Shown: positions 44,509 through 53,987, numbered from the stretch's first letter. The stretch is DNA of 64,000 nucleotides from Heyndrickxia shackletonii (GCF_001420715.1 NZ_LJJC01000004.1:1549678-1613677), one strand, 5' to 3'. The notes: generated by a model from the sequence alone, not told the origin. Program-made: numbers and translations.

Positions 44509-46281
44509 ATGAATGAAATGATTAAAAATAAACTTTCCCTCCTTCCTGATCAGCCAGGCTGCTATTTAATGAAAGATCGACAAGGAACCATTATTTATGT
44601 CGGAAAAGCTAAAATCCTAAAAAATCGGGTAAGATCTTACTTTACGGGATCGCACGATGGAAAAACGCAAAGACTAGTAAATGAAATTGAGGATTTTGAA
44701 TATATTGTTACCTCTTCGAATATAGAAGCATTATTACTTGAAATAAATCTTATCAAAAAACATGATCCAAAATATAATGTCATGTTAAAAGATGATAAAA
44801 GTTATCCATACATTAAATTAACCAATGAACGACATCCCCGTTTAATTACTACCAGGAAAGTAAAAAAGGATAAGGGAAAATATTTTGGCCCATATCCAAA
44901 TGTACAGGCAGCCAATGAAACGAAAAAATTATTGGACAGAATTTATCCATTACGAAAATGCACCACACTTCCGGACCGTGTTTGCTTATATTACCATTTG
45001 GGGCAGTGTCTGGCACCATGTGTAAATGAAGTGAAGGAAGAAACCTATCAAAAAATGGTCGATGATATTAGTAGATTTCTAAACGGCGGATATCGGGAAA
45101 TAAAAGTGGAATTAACGAAAAAAATGGAGCAGGCCGCCGAAAATCTAGAATTTGAAAGAGCGAAAGAGTATCGTGATCAAATTACCCATATAGAAACAAC
45201 CATGGAAAAACAAAAAATAACGATGACCGATTTTACAGATAGAGATGTATTTGGTTATTCAGTAGATAAAGGCTGGATGTGTGTTCAGGTCTTTTTTATC
45301 AGGCAAGGGAAACTAATTGAAAGGGATGTTTCGCTGTTTCCAACCTATGATGAGCCAGAAGAAGAATTTTTAACATTTATCGGACAGTTTTATCTACTTC
45401 CGAATCATTTTAAACCGAAGGAAATTTTAATTCCTAAAGAAGTGGATAAAGAGCTTGCAGAGCAATTGCTAGAGGTGAAAACGATACAGCCAAAAATTGG
45501 GCCGAAAAAAGATTTAGTAAAATTAGCAGAAAAAAATGCGGCTATTGCCTTAAAAGAGAAATTTGCCTTGATAGAAAAAGATGAAGATAGAACCATTAAG
45601 GCAGTCGAGTCATTAGGGAGAGAAATGGGTATTTATACACCTCATCGCATCGAGGCATTTGATAATTCCAATATACAAGGGACAGATCCTGTATCAGCAA
45701 TGATTGTCTTTATTGATGGCAGACCGGAAAAGAAAGAGTATCGAAAGTATAAAATTAAAACCGTTAAAGGACCTGATGATTATGAGTCTATGCGTGAAGT
45801 AATTAGAAGAAGATATACCAGAGTTTTAAAGGAAGGCCTGCCTTTAGCTGATTTAATTATTATTGATGGAGGAAAAGGACAAATAGATGCAGCAAAGGAT
45901 ATTTTAGAAAATGAACTGGGTCTTGATATACCTGTTGCTGGCTTAGCAAAGGATGAAAAGCATCGAACCTCACAGCTGTTGTACGGAAACCCGCTGGAAA
46001 TCGTGCCATTAGGAAGAAACAGCCAAGAATTTTACTTGCTGCAAAGAATTCAGGATGAAGTCCATAGATTTGCTATTACCTTCCACCGTCAGCTAAGAGG
46101 GAAATCTGCTTTTCAATCATCACTGGATGATATCCCTGGAATCGGGGAAAAACGAAAAAAATTGCTGCTTCGCCATTTTGGGTCTATTAAGAAAATGAAG
46201 GAAGCTCCTTTGGAAGAATTTATTGAACTTGGAATTCCACATAATGTAGCGGAAATTTTGAAAGAAAGACTAGAAAGTTAG
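44509..46281 (+). CDS. uvrC: excinuclease ABC subunit C
   Basis: The nuclease that makes both incisions in nucleotide excision repair, 590 residues. The N-terminal GIY-YIG domain ([20 protein letters not shown], about residues 14-34) makes the 3' cut; a UvrB-binding UVR motif lies at about 200-235 ([22 protein letters not shown]); the RNase H-like 5' nuclease shows [20 protein letters not shown] and [14 protein letters not shown]; the C-terminal helix-hairpin-helix is [17 protein letters not shown]. The ATG at 44509 is preceded by AAAGG at spacing 8; a GTG at 44500 is an alternative. Confidence 0.96.
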   Translation: MNEMIKNKLSLLPDQPGCYLMKDRQGTIIYVGKAKILKNRVRSYFTGSHDGKTQRLVNEIEDFEYIVTSSNIEALLLEINLIKKHDPKYNVMLKDDKSYPYIKLTNERHPRLITTRKVKKDKGKYFGPYPNVQAANETKKLLDRIYPLRKCTTLPDRVCLYYHLGQCLAPCVNEVKEETYQKMVDDISRFLNGGYREIKVELTKKMEQAAENLEFERAKEYRDQITHIETTMEKQKITMTDFTDRDVFGYSVDKGWMCVQVFFIRQGKLIERDVSLFPTYDEPEEEFLTFIGQFYLLPNHFKPKEILIPKEVDKELAEQLLEVKTIQPKIGPKKDLVKLAEKNAAIALKEKFALIEKDEDRTIKAVESLGREMGIYTPHRIEAFDNSNIQGTDPVSAMIVFIDGRPEKKEYRKYKIKTVKGPDDYESMREVIRRRYTRVLKEGLPLADLIIIDGGKGQIDAAKDILENELGLDIPVAGLAKDEKHRTSQLLYGNPLEIVPLGRNSQEFYLLQRIQDEVHRFAITFHRQLRGKSAFQSSLDDIPGIGEKRKKLLLRHFGSIKKMKEAPLEEFIELGIPHNVAEILKERLES

Positions 46282-46306
46282 TATAGTCAAAAAATAATGG
46301 TTGTGA

Positions 46307-46312
46307 TATAAT
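46307..46312 (+). promoter_or_regulatory. extended -10 of the lysC promoter
   Basis: TGATATAAT (extended -10, with TATAAT at 46307-46312) lies about 40 bases before the lysine riboswitch; the -35 (TAGTCA at 46284) is weak. Confidence 0.5.
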
Positions 46313-46349
46313 TTTAAAAAATTAAATCATTTATCACCTTCATAATAAA

Positions 46350-46527
46350 AGTGATAGAGGAGCAAAACTTATTAGTAAGAGCTTGGAGAAGAATGAGTTT
46401 CAATGAAAAGCTATGAAAGGAAGTTTTGCCGAAGTGGAAATTGGCTCATTTCAGTTTCTGCTGGTTCTGCATTGAATAAATGCAGGATTGTCAAGATGTG
46501 TGAGCATCTTGGAGAGCTATCTCGCGG
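46350..46527 (+). promoter_or_regulatory. lysine riboswitch (L-box)
   Basis: Conserved L-box elements appear in order: GTGATAGAGGAGCAAAACTT, AGTAAGAGC, GGAAGTTTTGCCGAAGTGG, TGCTGGTTCTGCATTG and a closing CTATCTCGC. P1 can form between GATAG (46353-46357) and CTATC (46517-46521). A terminator follows before lysC. Lysine binding is expected to terminate transcription. The 76-codon frame over this stretch is a shadow. Confidence 0.93.
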
Positions 46528-46560
46528 TTGTGATTGTCGTATTATTTTTTACGTATTCAC

Positions 46561-46596
46561 TAGAGCAATGAGATATCTTTCTCATTGCTCTTTTTT
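46561..46596 (+). terminator. riboswitch-controlled terminator of lysC
   Basis: 11-bp stem AGAGCAATGAG / CTCATTGCTCT followed by a T tract. Confidence 0.9.
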
Positions 46597-46656
46597 AGTT
46601 CTGCGAAGAAAGCAATTAGAATGGCACAGATAATAATTGGAAAGCGGGCGAAAAGA

Positions 46657-47886
46657 TTGGGGCTAGTTGTACAAAAATTTGGCGGAACATCTGTCGGAAC
46701 GATTGAAAGAATTAAAAATACGGCAAAAAGAGTTATAGCGGAAAAAAAGAAAGGAAATGATGTGGTTGTCGTTGTATCAGCAATGGGAAAAACAACGGAT
46801 CAGCTTGTTTCACTTGCTAAGGAACTCTCTCCTTACCCAAGCAAGCGTGAAATGGATATGCTTTTATCAACTGGAGAGCAAGTGACCATTTCATTATTAT
46901 CTATAGCGTTAGCGGAAGCGGGGTTTGAAGCTGTTTCATTGACCGGATGGCAGGCTGGAATACTAACGGAAAATGTACATAGTAACGCAAGGATATTAAA
47001 CATTGATCAAACAAATATTAGGCACCACCTGATTGCAAATCGCATCATTGTTGTAGCAGGTTTTCAAGGGGTTAGTGAAAATAACGAAATTACCACACTT
47101 GGCAGGGGTGGATCTGATACAACTGCGGTAGCATTAGCAGCTGCACTTCATGCTGATAAATGTATGATTTACACCGATGTGACGGGTGTTTTTACTTCTG
47201 ACCCTCGTTATATTCCTACTGCAAGAAAGCTTGGTGCTATTTCGTACGATGAAATGTTGGAACTCTCCAATTTGGGAGCAGGTGTGCTACATTCCAGGGC
47301 AGTAGAGTTTGCTAAAAATTACAATGTGCCATTGGAAGTGTGTTCAAGCATGGTTAATGAAGATGGAACGTTTATTGAGGAGGAAGTTCAGGTGGAAAAA
47401 AGCTTAATTGTACGCGGAGTTGCTTTTGAAGATGAAATCACAAGAATAACAGTTTTCGGTTTGAAAGATAAATTAACAAATCTATCTGGTATTTTTACGA
47501 CACTCGCAAACAAAAATATTAATGTAGATATTATTATTCAAAACCAAACAGATGGAGAAAATCCATATCTGTCTTTCACAATCAAGCACGAAGATTTACG
47601 GGATACTATTCAATTATTAGAGTCGAAACAAGACGAACTATGCTTTGATCATTTTGAATATGAATCCGGACTTGCAAAGGTTTCGATTGTGGGCTCGGGG
47701 ATGATTTCAAATCCAGGTGTTGCAGCAAAAATGTTTGATTGTTTAACAAAGAATGAAATTCAAATAAGAATGGTGAGTACATCTGAAATTAAAGTTTCTA
47801 CTGTTTTGGAAGAATCTTATATGGTAAAAGCAGCTCAACTTCTTCATACAGCATTTGGATTAGATGTGGTGGAGCAACAAGTATAA
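46657..47886 (+). CDS. lysC: aspartokinase II
   Basis: Lysine-sensitive aspartate kinase, first step of the aspartate pathway. The product of 409 residues has the kinase signature [17 protein letters not shown] at the start, the [16 protein letters not shown] substrate loop, and two ACT domains at the C-terminus (from about 270). The start is uncertain: TTG at 46657 fits the B. subtilis N-terminus ([14 protein letters not shown]) and length; an ATG at 46621 would add 12 residues and has no clear ribosome binding site. B. subtilis lysC also makes the beta subunit from an internal start. Confidence 0.93.
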   Translation: MGLVVQKFGGTSVGTIERIKNTAKRVIAEKKKGNDVVVVVSAMGKTTDQLVSLAKELSPYPSKREMDMLLSTGEQVTISLLSIALAEAGFEAVSLTGWQAGILTENVHSNARILNIDQTNIRHHLIANRIIVVAGFQGVSENNEITTLGRGGSDTTAVALAAALHADKCMIYTDVTGVFTSDPRYIPTARKLGAISYDEMLELSNLGAGVLHSRAVEFAKNYNVPLEVCSSMVNEDGTFIEEEVQVEKSLIVRGVAFEDEITRITVFGLKDKLTNLSGIFTTLANKNINVDIIIQNQTDGENPYLSFTIKHEDLRDTIQLLESKQDELCFDHFEYESGLAKVSIVGSGMISNPGVAAKMFDCLTKNEIQIRMVSTSEIKVSTVLEESYMVKAAQLLHTAFGLDVVEQQV

Positions 47887-47902
47887 TAAAAAAATTGCCC
47901 AG

Positions 47903-47935
47903 AAAAAAAAGCCTATATCAGGCTTTTTTTTTTTT
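47903..47935. terminator. bidirectional terminator of lysC and yslB
   Basis: AAAAAAAAGCCT / AGGCTTTTTTTT stem between convergent genes. Confidence 0.85.
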
Positions 47936-47945
47936 GAATTCGAAA

Positions 47946-48410
47946 TTACCCATTCATAATAGTATCCTTTATATCCCAACGAAGAATTATACGAATGACC
48001 TGCGTTTTTTTCATGACCTCTTCATAGGCTTCTGTTCTTACTTTTTTTTGTGTTTGAATTTGTTCCGCTAAAAACCCGGCTTCAAGTTTATAACATCCGT
48101 CTGTTTTTAATTTCAATTGTCTTGTAATAAGCGGGCTTGTGATTTCTAATTCCATGCCATGCTTATCTTGTTTCAGGATTTGTAAATAACCCCAACCTGC
48201 TTCTTCGAAAAAAGAAATAACTTCATCCATTGATACTAAAGGAAACTTTCTTGCAAGATGCTTTCCTGCCCAATATAAGATTTCAGGTGTTTCCTTTCCA
48301 AGTAATTCAGGTATTAACACTTCTCTGATTAGTTCATAGCCAAAGGCAGGGATTGTAAGCTGTTCGGTATTCTCCATGCTATCTTCTTCAATTTGTAATG
48401 ACGCTCTCAA
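47946..48410 (-). CDS. yslB: YslB family protein (DUF2507)
   Basis: A 154-residue protein of the YslB family (DUF2507), soluble and of unknown function. Recognisable segments are IPAFGYELIREVLIPELLG, ILYWAGKHLARKFPL and FFEEAGWGYLQIL, with a fold thought to resemble the V4R-like heme/ligand-binding group. The TTG start on the minus strand follows AGAGGGGAA. It lies between lysC and sdhC on the opposite strand, as in B. subtilis. Confidence 0.85.
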   Translation of the reverse strand: MRASLQIEEDSMENTEQLTIPAFGYELIREVLIPELLGKETPEILYWAGKHLARKFPLVSMDEVISFFEEAGWGYLQILKQDKHGMELEITSPLITRQLKLKTDGCYKLEAGFLAEQIQTQKKVRTEAYEEVMKKTQVIRIILRWDIKDTIMNG

Positions 48411-48430
48411 GTTATTCCCCTCTTTCTATA

Positions 48431-48580
48431 AGGCTCTTTTCTTAAACTTTGTTGCTTTTGTATACGAAAGGTCTTGGTTACAACCGTAATTAAGTTAAAA
48501 AATGGAAAAATCTATAAGAAAAGACGCCCCGACACCAAGCCATGTTACGATTTATAAATAATGACGAAAGCAACAATTAA
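48431..48580. repeat. dispersed CTCTTTTCTTAAACTTTGTTGC element, copy B
   Basis: Begins AGGCTCTTTTCTTAAACTTT and ends GACGAAAGCAACAATTAATG. The perfect inverted pair TTGTTGCTTT / AAAGCAACAA lies near the ends, so the element can fold on itself. The middle shares GACGCCCCGACACCAAGCC with copy A. It is noncoding and occupies the start of the yslB-sdhC gap. Confidence 0.7.
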
Positions 48581-48907
48581 TGCAAAAACGTTTTACCATA
48601 AGGATATTATATACAAAAATAGAGGTCAGTTTGATAAAAAAATTTTACAAAATCGTAACCAAATATTGCATTTTGTTATTCAGATTTAATGAAACATTCA
48701 TAAAATTATATGTGCAAAAAGGTCAAACATTATGGACATCTTTCGACTATTTTCTGTATACGTTTCCTTGACGCTTAATCTAAGGGGGAGTAAAATGGGT
48801 ATGTCACATAAAAGCATAAAATTTGATGCATAGTAAGGAAAAATAAAAATGCTATATTTTAATTAGCATGTTTTGCTATGCACGCTCTAATCTAAGGGGG
48901 GTAAATT
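48581..48907 (+). other. sdhC upstream region with duplicated ribosome binding site
   Basis: TAATCTAAGGGGG occurs twice, at 48777-48789 before a 12-codon ORF (48795-48833) and at 48890-48902 before sdhC. An AT-rich region with possible promoters precedes it; none is convincing. A 63-codon frame at 48580-48771 lacks a ribosome binding site and is not called. Confidence 0.5.
48795..48833 (+). CDS. possible 12-codon leader ORF upstream of sdhC
   Basis: ATG preceded by AAGGGGGAG at good spacing, encoding MGMSHKSIKFDA and then a stop. It could be a translated leader or simply the remnant of a duplicated sdhC start region. No homologue is known to me. Confidence 0.3.
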   Translation: MGMSHKSIKFDA

Positions 48908-49537
48908 GTGGCCGGAAATCGTGAATTTTTAAACCGCAGATTACATTCATTGCTTGGTGTCATTCCAATTGGTGCCTTCTTGGTTGTCCACTTAGTAGTG
49001 AACCATTTTGCAACACATGGTCAAGCATCATTTAACCATGCAGTTTCATTTATGGAAAGTCTGCCATTCCTAATTTTCCTTGAAATTTTTCTAATTTATT
49101 TACCACTGCTGTTTCACGCAATTTATGGTTTTTATATTGCATTTACAGCAAAAAATAATGTGAGCAGACTAGGATTTTTCCGAAACTGGATGTTTCTTTT
49201 GCAACGAATTTCAGGTATCATCGTGTTTATTTTTCTTGTATGGCACGTGTATGAAACTCGAATTAAAGTTGCATTAGGTCAAGAAACACTTGACTTTCAA
49301 TTAATGGAAAACATCTTATCAAATCCAGCTATGTTTATTTGGTACATAATCGGAGTAGTTGCAACAATTTTCCATTTCTCAAATGGATTATGGTCATTCT
49401 GTGTAAGCTGGGGAATTACTCAATCACCACGTTCACAACAAATTTCGTCATATGTAATGTTAGTAGTGTTTGTGGTATTGACTATCATCGGTTTACGTGC
49501 ATTATTCGCTTTTGCATATCCAGGCTGGTTTGCTTAA
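48908..49537 (+). CDS. sdhC: succinate dehydrogenase cytochrome b558 subunit
   Basis: Membrane anchor of complex II, 209 residues with five hydrophobic segments, of the Bacillus di-heme type. Likely heme-ligand histidines are visible in RRLHSLLGVIPIG, FLVVHLVVNHF, PLLFHAIYGFYI, FLVWHVYETR and ATIFHFSNGLW. It accepts electrons from SdhAB and reduces menaquinone. The start is GTG 6 bases after AAGGGGGG. It heads the sdhCAB operon. Confidence 0.95.
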   Translation: MAGNREFLNRRLHSLLGVIPIGAFLVVHLVVNHFATHGQASFNHAVSFMESLPFLIFLEIFLIYLPLLFHAIYGFYIAFTAKNNVSRLGFFRNWMFLLQRISGIIVFIFLVWHVYETRIKVALGQETLDFQLMENILSNPAMFIWYIIGVVATIFHFSNGLWSFCVSWGITQSPRSQQISSYVMLVVFVVLTIIGLRALFAFAYPGWFA

Positions 49538-49558
49538 GGAAAAAAGGAACGGAGCCAC

Positions 49559-49605
49559 AAATTTGTTAGGATGTTTTCGTGTCTAACAAATAATTTTTAA
49601 GTTTT
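49559..49605 (+). other. hairpin between sdhC and sdhA
   Basis: ATTTGTTAG and CTAACAAAT pair around a 13-nt spacer, followed by AATTTTTAAG. It could be an RNA processing or weak attenuation site that sets SdhC:SdhA ratios; it is not a strong terminator. Confidence 0.4.
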
Positions 49606-49699
49606 CATGAATGCGGATCTCCCTGTGATCTTCTGATGCACAGAATTCCAGCGGGGATCTCAATATTGGTTTTGTAGTTTTAAAAAGGAGTGAGTCACG

Positions 49700-51451
49700 A
49701 TGAGTAAGGGAAAAATCATCGTAGTCGGCGGCGGGTTAGCCGGCTTGATGTCAACTATTAAAATAGCGGAAGCAGGAAAAAAAGTAGATTTGTTTTCTGT
49801 CGTACCAGTGAAACGTTCTCACTCTGTGTGTGCACAAGGTGGAATAAATGGTGCGGTTAATACTAAAGGTGAAGGAGATTCGCCTTGGATCCATTTTGAT
49901 GACACCGTGTACGGAGGAGACTTTTTAGCAAATCAACCTCCTGTTAAAGCAATGTGTGATGCAGCACCAGGAATCATCCATTTATTTGACCGTATGGGAG
50001 TTATGTTTAACCGTACACCAGAAGGTTTATTGGATTTCAGACGTTTTGGGGGTACTCAGCATCACCGTACTGCATTTGCGGGTGCTACAACTGGTCAACA
50101 GCTATTATATGCACTTGACGAACAAGTACGTCGCCATGAGGTTGCGGGACTTGTAAATAAGTTTGAAGGCTGGGAATTCCTTGGAATTATCAGAGATGAT
50201 GCAGGAGTTTGCCGCGGTATTGTAGCGCAAAACTTAACTTCGATGGAAATTAGAGCATTTGAAGCAGATGCTGTAATTATGGCTTCTGGTGGACCTGGTA
50301 TTATTTTCGGAAAATCTACAAACTCTATTATTAATACTGGTTCTGCTGCATCGATTGTTTATCAACAAGGTGCAACTTATGCAAATGGTGAATTTATTCA
50401 AATTCATCCAACTGCAATTCCTGGTGATGATAAACTTCGCCTTATGAGTGAATCAGCGCGCGGTGAAGGCGGACGTATTTGGACATATAAAGACGGTAAG
50501 CCTTGGTACTTCCTTGAAGAAAAATATCCTGCATACGGAAATCTTGTTCCACGTGATATTGCAACACGTGAAATTTTTAATGTGTGTGTTGATATGAAGC
50601 TAGGAATCAATGGTGAAAACATGGTTTATCTTGATCTTTCCCATAAAGATCCGCATGAATTAGACGTAAAACTTGGTGGTATCATTGAAATTTATGAAAA
50701 ATTTGTTGGAGAAGATCCACATAAAGTACCAATGAAAATATTCCCAGCTGTTCATTATTCTATGGGTGGATTATGGGTTGATTACAAACAGCATACTAAT
50801 ATTGAAGGTTTATTTGCTTGCGGAGAGTGTGACTACTCACAACATGGTGCCAACCGCTTAGGTGCTAACTCTTTATTATCAGCTATTTATGGTGGTATGG
50901 TGGCAGGTCCAGAAGCAGTTAATTATATAGAAGGTTTAGAAACTAGCACAGATGGCTTGTCTTCTTCAATCTTTGATAATGCAGTAAAAGAACAAGAAGA
51001 AAAATGGAATAATATTCTATCCTTGAATGGTACTGAAAATGCGTATGTTCTTCATAAAGAGCTTGGCGAATGGATGACGGACAATGTTACGGTTGTACGC
51101 TACAATGATAGATTGAAAAAGACGGATGACAAAATTCTTGAATTGATGGAACGCTATAAAAACATCAATGTTAATGATACTGCAAAATGGAGTAATCAAG
51201 CTGCAGCGTTTACACGTCAATTACAAAATATGTTACAGCTTGCACGTGTTATTACGATTGGTGCATTAAACCGTAACGAAAGCCGCGGTGCGCATTATAA
51301 GCCAGACTTCCCTAAACGCGATGATGAAAATTGGTTAAAAACAACATTAGCTAAATATGATGCAGCAAACAATGCACCTACATTTAGCTATGAGGATGTT
51401 GATGTATCATTAATTAAACCTCGCGAACGTGACTATACAAAAAAACATTAA
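49700..51451 (+). CDS. sdhA: succinate dehydrogenase flavoprotein subunit
   Basis: The FAD subunit of complex II, 583 residues, oxidising succinate to fumarate. VVGGGLAGLMSTIKIAEAG is the FAD loop (residues 8-26), SHSVCAQGGINGA carries the flavin-linking His41, FIQIHPTAIPG and SARGEGGRIW are active-site segments, and HYSMGGLWVDYKQHTNIEG and CGECDYSQHGANRLGANSLL are FAD/substrate segments. The start follows AAGGAGTG. The C-terminus reads DVDVSLIKPRERDYTKKH; a second copy of this end occurs after the stop. Confidence 0.97.
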   Translation: MSKGKIIVVGGGLAGLMSTIKIAEAGKKVDLFSVVPVKRSHSVCAQGGINGAVNTKGEGDSPWIHFDDTVYGGDFLANQPPVKAMCDAAPGIIHLFDRMGVMFNRTPEGLLDFRRFGGTQHHRTAFAGATTGQQLLYALDEQVRRHEVAGLVNKFEGWEFLGIIRDDAGVCRGIVAQNLTSMEIRAFEADAVIMASGGPGIIFGKSTNSIINTGSAASIVYQQGATYANGEFIQIHPTAIPGDDKLRLMSESARGEGGRIWTYKDGKPWYFLEEKYPAYGNLVPRDIATREIFNVCVDMKLGINGENMVYLDLSHKDPHELDVKLGGIIEIYEKFVGEDPHKVPMKIFPAVHYSMGGLWVDYKQHTNIEGLFACGECDYSQHGANRLGANSLLSAIYGGMVAGPEAVNYIEGLETSTDGLSSSIFDNAVKEQEEKWNNILSLNGTENAYVLHKELGEWMTDNVTVVRYNDRLKKTDDKILELMERYKNINVNDTAKWSNQAAAFTRQLQNMLQLARVITIGALNRNESRGAHYKPDFPKRDDENWLKTTLAKYDAANNAPTFSYEDVDVSLIKPRERDYTKKH

Positions 51452-51472
51452 TATCCATAAAAGGTAGTTCCT

Positions 51473-51523
51473 GTGGATATTAATGTATCCCTTATACAGC
51501 CTCGTGAACGCGACAATACTTAA
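51473..51523 (+). pseudogene. vestigial second sdhA C-terminus
   Basis: Between sdhA and sdhB, and in the sdhA frame (591 codons after its start), the sequence translates as VDINVSLIQPRERDNT then stop. This matches the true end of SdhA, VDVSLIKPRERDYTKKH. It is therefore a diverged duplicate of the last 15 or so codons, left outside the current stop. Confidence 0.7.
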
Positions 51524-51543
51524 AAGAAAGAGGAGAAATAAGG

Positions 51544-52311
51544 ATGAGTGAACAAAAAACGGTACGTTTTATCATAACACGTCAAGATAATCCGGATTCA
51601 GCGCCTTATGAGGAGGAATTTGTACTTCCGTATCGTCCAAATATGAACGTTATTTCATCATTGATGGAAATTCGCCGAAATCCGGTCAATGCTAAAGGTG
51701 AAAAAACAACTCCAGTAACTTGGGATATGAACTGTTTGGAAGAGGTTTGCGGTGCATGCTCAATGGTAATTAACGGTAAACCAAGACAATCCTGTTCAGC
51801 TCTTGTTGATAAGCTAGAACAACCGATTCGTCTTGCACCAATGCGTACTTTCCCTGTTGTTCGTGATCTTCAGGTTGATCGTAGCCGTATGTTTGATTCT
51901 TTGAAAAAGGTTAAAGCATGGATTCCAATCGATGGCACATATGACCTTGGGGAAGGTCCTCGTATGCCAGAGAAAAAACGCCAATGGGCTTACGAGTTAT
52001 CTAAATGTATGACTTGCGGTGTTTGTCTAGAAGCTTGTCCAAATGTAAACAGCAAATCTAGTTTTATTGGACCTGCTCCATTATCACAAGTACGTCTGTT
52101 CAATGCCCATCCAACTGGTGCAATGAATAAAGACGAGCGTTTAGAAGCAATTATGGGAGATGGAGGACTTGCAAATTGCGGTAACTCACAAAACTGCGTA
52201 CAGTCTTGTCCTAAAGGTATTCCTTTAACAACTTCCATTGCCGCACTAAACCGTGCAACGACTTTCCAAATGTTCAAAAACTTCTTCGGAAGCGACAATA
52301 TGGTTGATTAA
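51544..52311 (+). CDS. sdhB: succinate dehydrogenase iron-sulfur subunit
   Basis: The Fe-S subunit of complex II, 255 residues. The 2Fe-2S ligands are C64, C69, C72 and C84 (NCLEEVCGACSMVINGKPRQ, then SC). The second domain has C155-x2-C158-x2-C161-x3-C165-P (CMTCGVCLEACP) and the later NCVQSCPKGIPL, giving the 4Fe-4S and 3Fe-4S clusters. The start follows GAGGAG. It ends the operon with a strong terminator. Confidence 0.97.
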   Translation: MSEQKTVRFIITRQDNPDSAPYEEEFVLPYRPNMNVISSLMEIRRNPVNAKGEKTTPVTWDMNCLEEVCGACSMVINGKPRQSCSALVDKLEQPIRLAPMRTFPVVRDLQVDRSRMFDSLKKVKAWIPIDGTYDLGEGPRMPEKKRQWAYELSKCMTCGVCLEACPNVNSKSSFIGPAPLSQVRLFNAHPTGAMNKDERLEAIMGDGGLANCGNSQNCVQSCPKGIPLTTSIAALNRATTFQMFKNFFGSDNMVD

Positions 52312-52320
52312 TAGGACAGA

Positions 52321-52353
52321 GGGTCTTCAGTCTCAGACTGAAGACCTTTTTTG
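52321..52353 (+). terminator. sdhCAB terminator
   Basis: Perfect 12-bp stem GGTCTTCAGTCT / AGACTGAAGACC followed by six Ts. Confidence 0.93.
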
Positions 52354-52420
52354 TATTGAACAAAGGATAAAGATATTTTTGAAAATTTCTTTCTCATTTT
52401 GATAGTCCCAGTTATAATTA

Positions 52421-52440
52421 AAGAATGAATATTCATTCAT
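52421..52440 (+). promoter_or_regulatory. FadR-like operator upstream of ysmA
   Basis: GAATGAATATTCATTC (52423-52438) is identical to the core of the lcfA operator, placed 4 bases after a TATAAT (52413-52418), where a repressor would block transcription. Confidence 0.7.
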
Positions 52441-52463
52441 TTTTTTGAGGAGGAATAACCAAA

Positions 52464-52913
52464 ATGAAAAACATTTTATACATTGAAGACTTTGCAGCAT
52501 GGAAGCAGGAATTTTCATTTTTTCATCCTATTTCCGTTCGATTTTCCGAAACAGATATGTTTGGCCATTTAAATAATACAGTTGCTTTTACATATTTTGA
52601 GGAAGCAAGAATTGAATTTTTGAAAGATAAGGGATTTATGGGTGACTGGCTTTCGAATAAAAACAATGCCATCCCCGTAGTAGCTGATCTGCAATGTGAT
52701 TATTTAAAGCCAATATTTTTCGGGGATAAACTAAAGCTTTTTGTAAAGGCAAATAAGGTTGGGAACTCTTCTGTCGATATTCATTATATGGCAATCAATC
52801 AAAAGGACGAAGTATGCTTAGTTGGGAGAGGCTCTATGGTTCAAATGTCCACTGTAACTGGAAAAGGAGTACCATGGGAAGAAGATGAAAAAATAAAATT
52901 AATGGTACCATAA
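52464..52913 (+). CDS. ysmA: acyl-CoA thioesterase (YsmA, 4HBT family)
   Basis: A 149-residue hot-dog thioesterase. The 4-hydroxybenzoyl-CoA thioesterase signature is VRFSETDMFGHLNNTVAFTYFEEARIEFL (about residues 25-53), with the catalytic Asp in ETDMFGH. The substrate is unknown; acyl-CoA is likely. The ATG follows GAGGAGG. The FadR-like operator directly upstream suggests a link to fatty-acid degradation. The position between sdhB and gerE is conserved in Bacillus. Confidence 0.88.
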   Translation: MKNILYIEDFAAWKQEFSFFHPISVRFSETDMFGHLNNTVAFTYFEEARIEFLKDKGFMGDWLSNKNNAIPVVADLQCDYLKPIFFGDKLKLFVKANKVGNSSVDIHYMAINQKDEVCLVGRGSMVQMSTVTGKGVPWEEDEKIKLMVP

Positions 52914-53004
52914 AATAAGTTTTATAATGAAATGTATTTTATTTGGTAAACCAAGAAAATAGCACATTTTTCTTTTTTTCGTTTTTTCGTTGTCTTCAGA
53001 TGTC

Positions 53005-53032
53005 ACTCTCATTATTTCTTTCACATATGATA
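53005..53032 (+). promoter_or_regulatory. sigma-K promoter of gerE
   Basis: AC (53005-53006), 17-bp spacer, CATATGATA (53024-53032), matching the sigma-K pattern AC-N16/17-CATANNNTA. gerE is known to be sigma-K dependent in B. subtilis. Confidence 0.7.
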
Positions 53033-53097
53033 TTCTGACAATCAAAATACCCATCCCCGCGGTTTAAAGCTGGCGAAGGCAAGGAGGGTTACAATAG

Positions 53098-53322
53098 TTG
53101 AAGGACAACGAATTCACACACAAACCGCTGCTTACAAAAAGAGAAAGAGAAGTGTTCGAACTGCTAGTCCAAGACAAAACAACGAAAGAAATTGCAAGCG
53201 AATTGTTTATAAGTGAGAAAACAGTTCGAAATCATATTTCCAATGCCATGCAAAAGCTTGGGGTCAAGGGGCGTTCTCAAGCTGTGGTAGAACTTCTTCG
53301 CATGGGAGAGCTTAAGCTTTAA
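53098..53322 (+). CDS. gerE: spore-coat transcription regulator GerE
   Basis: LuxR-type DNA-binding protein of 74 residues acting late in the mother cell on coat genes. Nearly the whole protein is the helix-turn-helix domain: [40 protein letters not shown] and [21 protein letters not shown]. The start is TTG after AGGAGGG. A sigma-K promoter lies upstream and a terminator follows. Confidence 0.97.
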   Translation: MKDNEFTHKPLLTKREREVFELLVQDKTTKEIASELFISEKTVRNHISNAMQKLGVKGRSQAVVELLRMGELKL

Positions 53323-53325
53323 ACA

Positions 53326-53354
53326 AAGCCGACTGCTGATGGCAGTCGGTTTTG
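53326..53354 (+). terminator. gerE terminator
   Basis: AGCCGACTGC / GCAGTCGGTT stem with a 4-nt loop and TTTTG. Confidence 0.8.
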
Positions 53355-53528
53355 TTTATGAAGAATAATCCAGAATGCCCAAATATCGTGGTATGGAATG
53401 AAAAGTGTAATACAGGTATTAGTATACCCTTCTAAATGTATGTAAATAAATCTTTCTTGAAATTTCAATTAAAAAAGGTGACAATAGTTGTAGCTGCTTA
53501 TTTGTTTTGATTGGAGGTACGCTATAAA

Positions 53529-53987
53529 ATGATTAACGAGAGTGAATTAATGCAACATGATTTAGATATTGTTGCTAGAATAGAAAAAGATCTTCGATAT
53601 ATTGCTGCTATTATTAAACAAAAGGGTCGTGAACTCCTAAGTAATTATACAATTACACCACCTCAATTTGTGGCTTTGCAATGGTTATTTGAAGAAGGGG
53701 ATATGACAATAGGTGAATTGTCTAATAAAATGTACTTAGCATTCAGCACAACAACTGATTTAATTGATCGAATGGAAAAAAATGAATTAGTTGTCAGAGT
53801 GAAAGATGCTCACGATCGACGCGTAGTTAGAATTCACTTGCTTGATAAAGGAAAAAGCATGATAGATGAAGTGATTAAAAAAAGACAAGTATATTTACAG
53901 GATATATTAAAAAACTTCTCGTCTGATGAAGTTCTACTATTAAAAGACAATCTTATAAAATTACATCATGAAATGAAGACAGAATGA
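53529..53987 (+). CDS. ysmB: MarR-family transcription regulator YsmB
   Basis: A 152-residue winged-helix regulator. The DNA-binding core is [46 protein letters not shown] (about residues 62-107), with the conserved D-x-R-R wing. Ligand and targets are unknown. The ATG at 53529 follows GGAGGT at 53513-53518; the TTG at 53511 overlaps that site. racE starts 10 bases after the stop, so they are co-transcribed. Confidence 0.92.
   Translation: MINESELMQHDLDIVARIEKDLRYIAAIIKQKGRELLSNYTITPPQFVALQWLFEEGDMTIGELSNKMYLAFSTTTDLIDRMEKNELVVRVKDAHDRRVVRIHLLDKGKSMIDEVIKKRQVYLQDILKNFSSDEVLLLKDNLIKLHHEMKTE

Noticed and set aside
46403-46633. 76-codon plus-strand frame before lysC
   Set aside because: It overlaps the conserved lysine riboswitch and its terminator and has no protein family resemblance.
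48580-48771. 63-codon plus-strand frame upstream of sdhC
   Set aside because: It begins in a repeat element, lacks a ribosome binding site and looks like translated AT-rich sequence.
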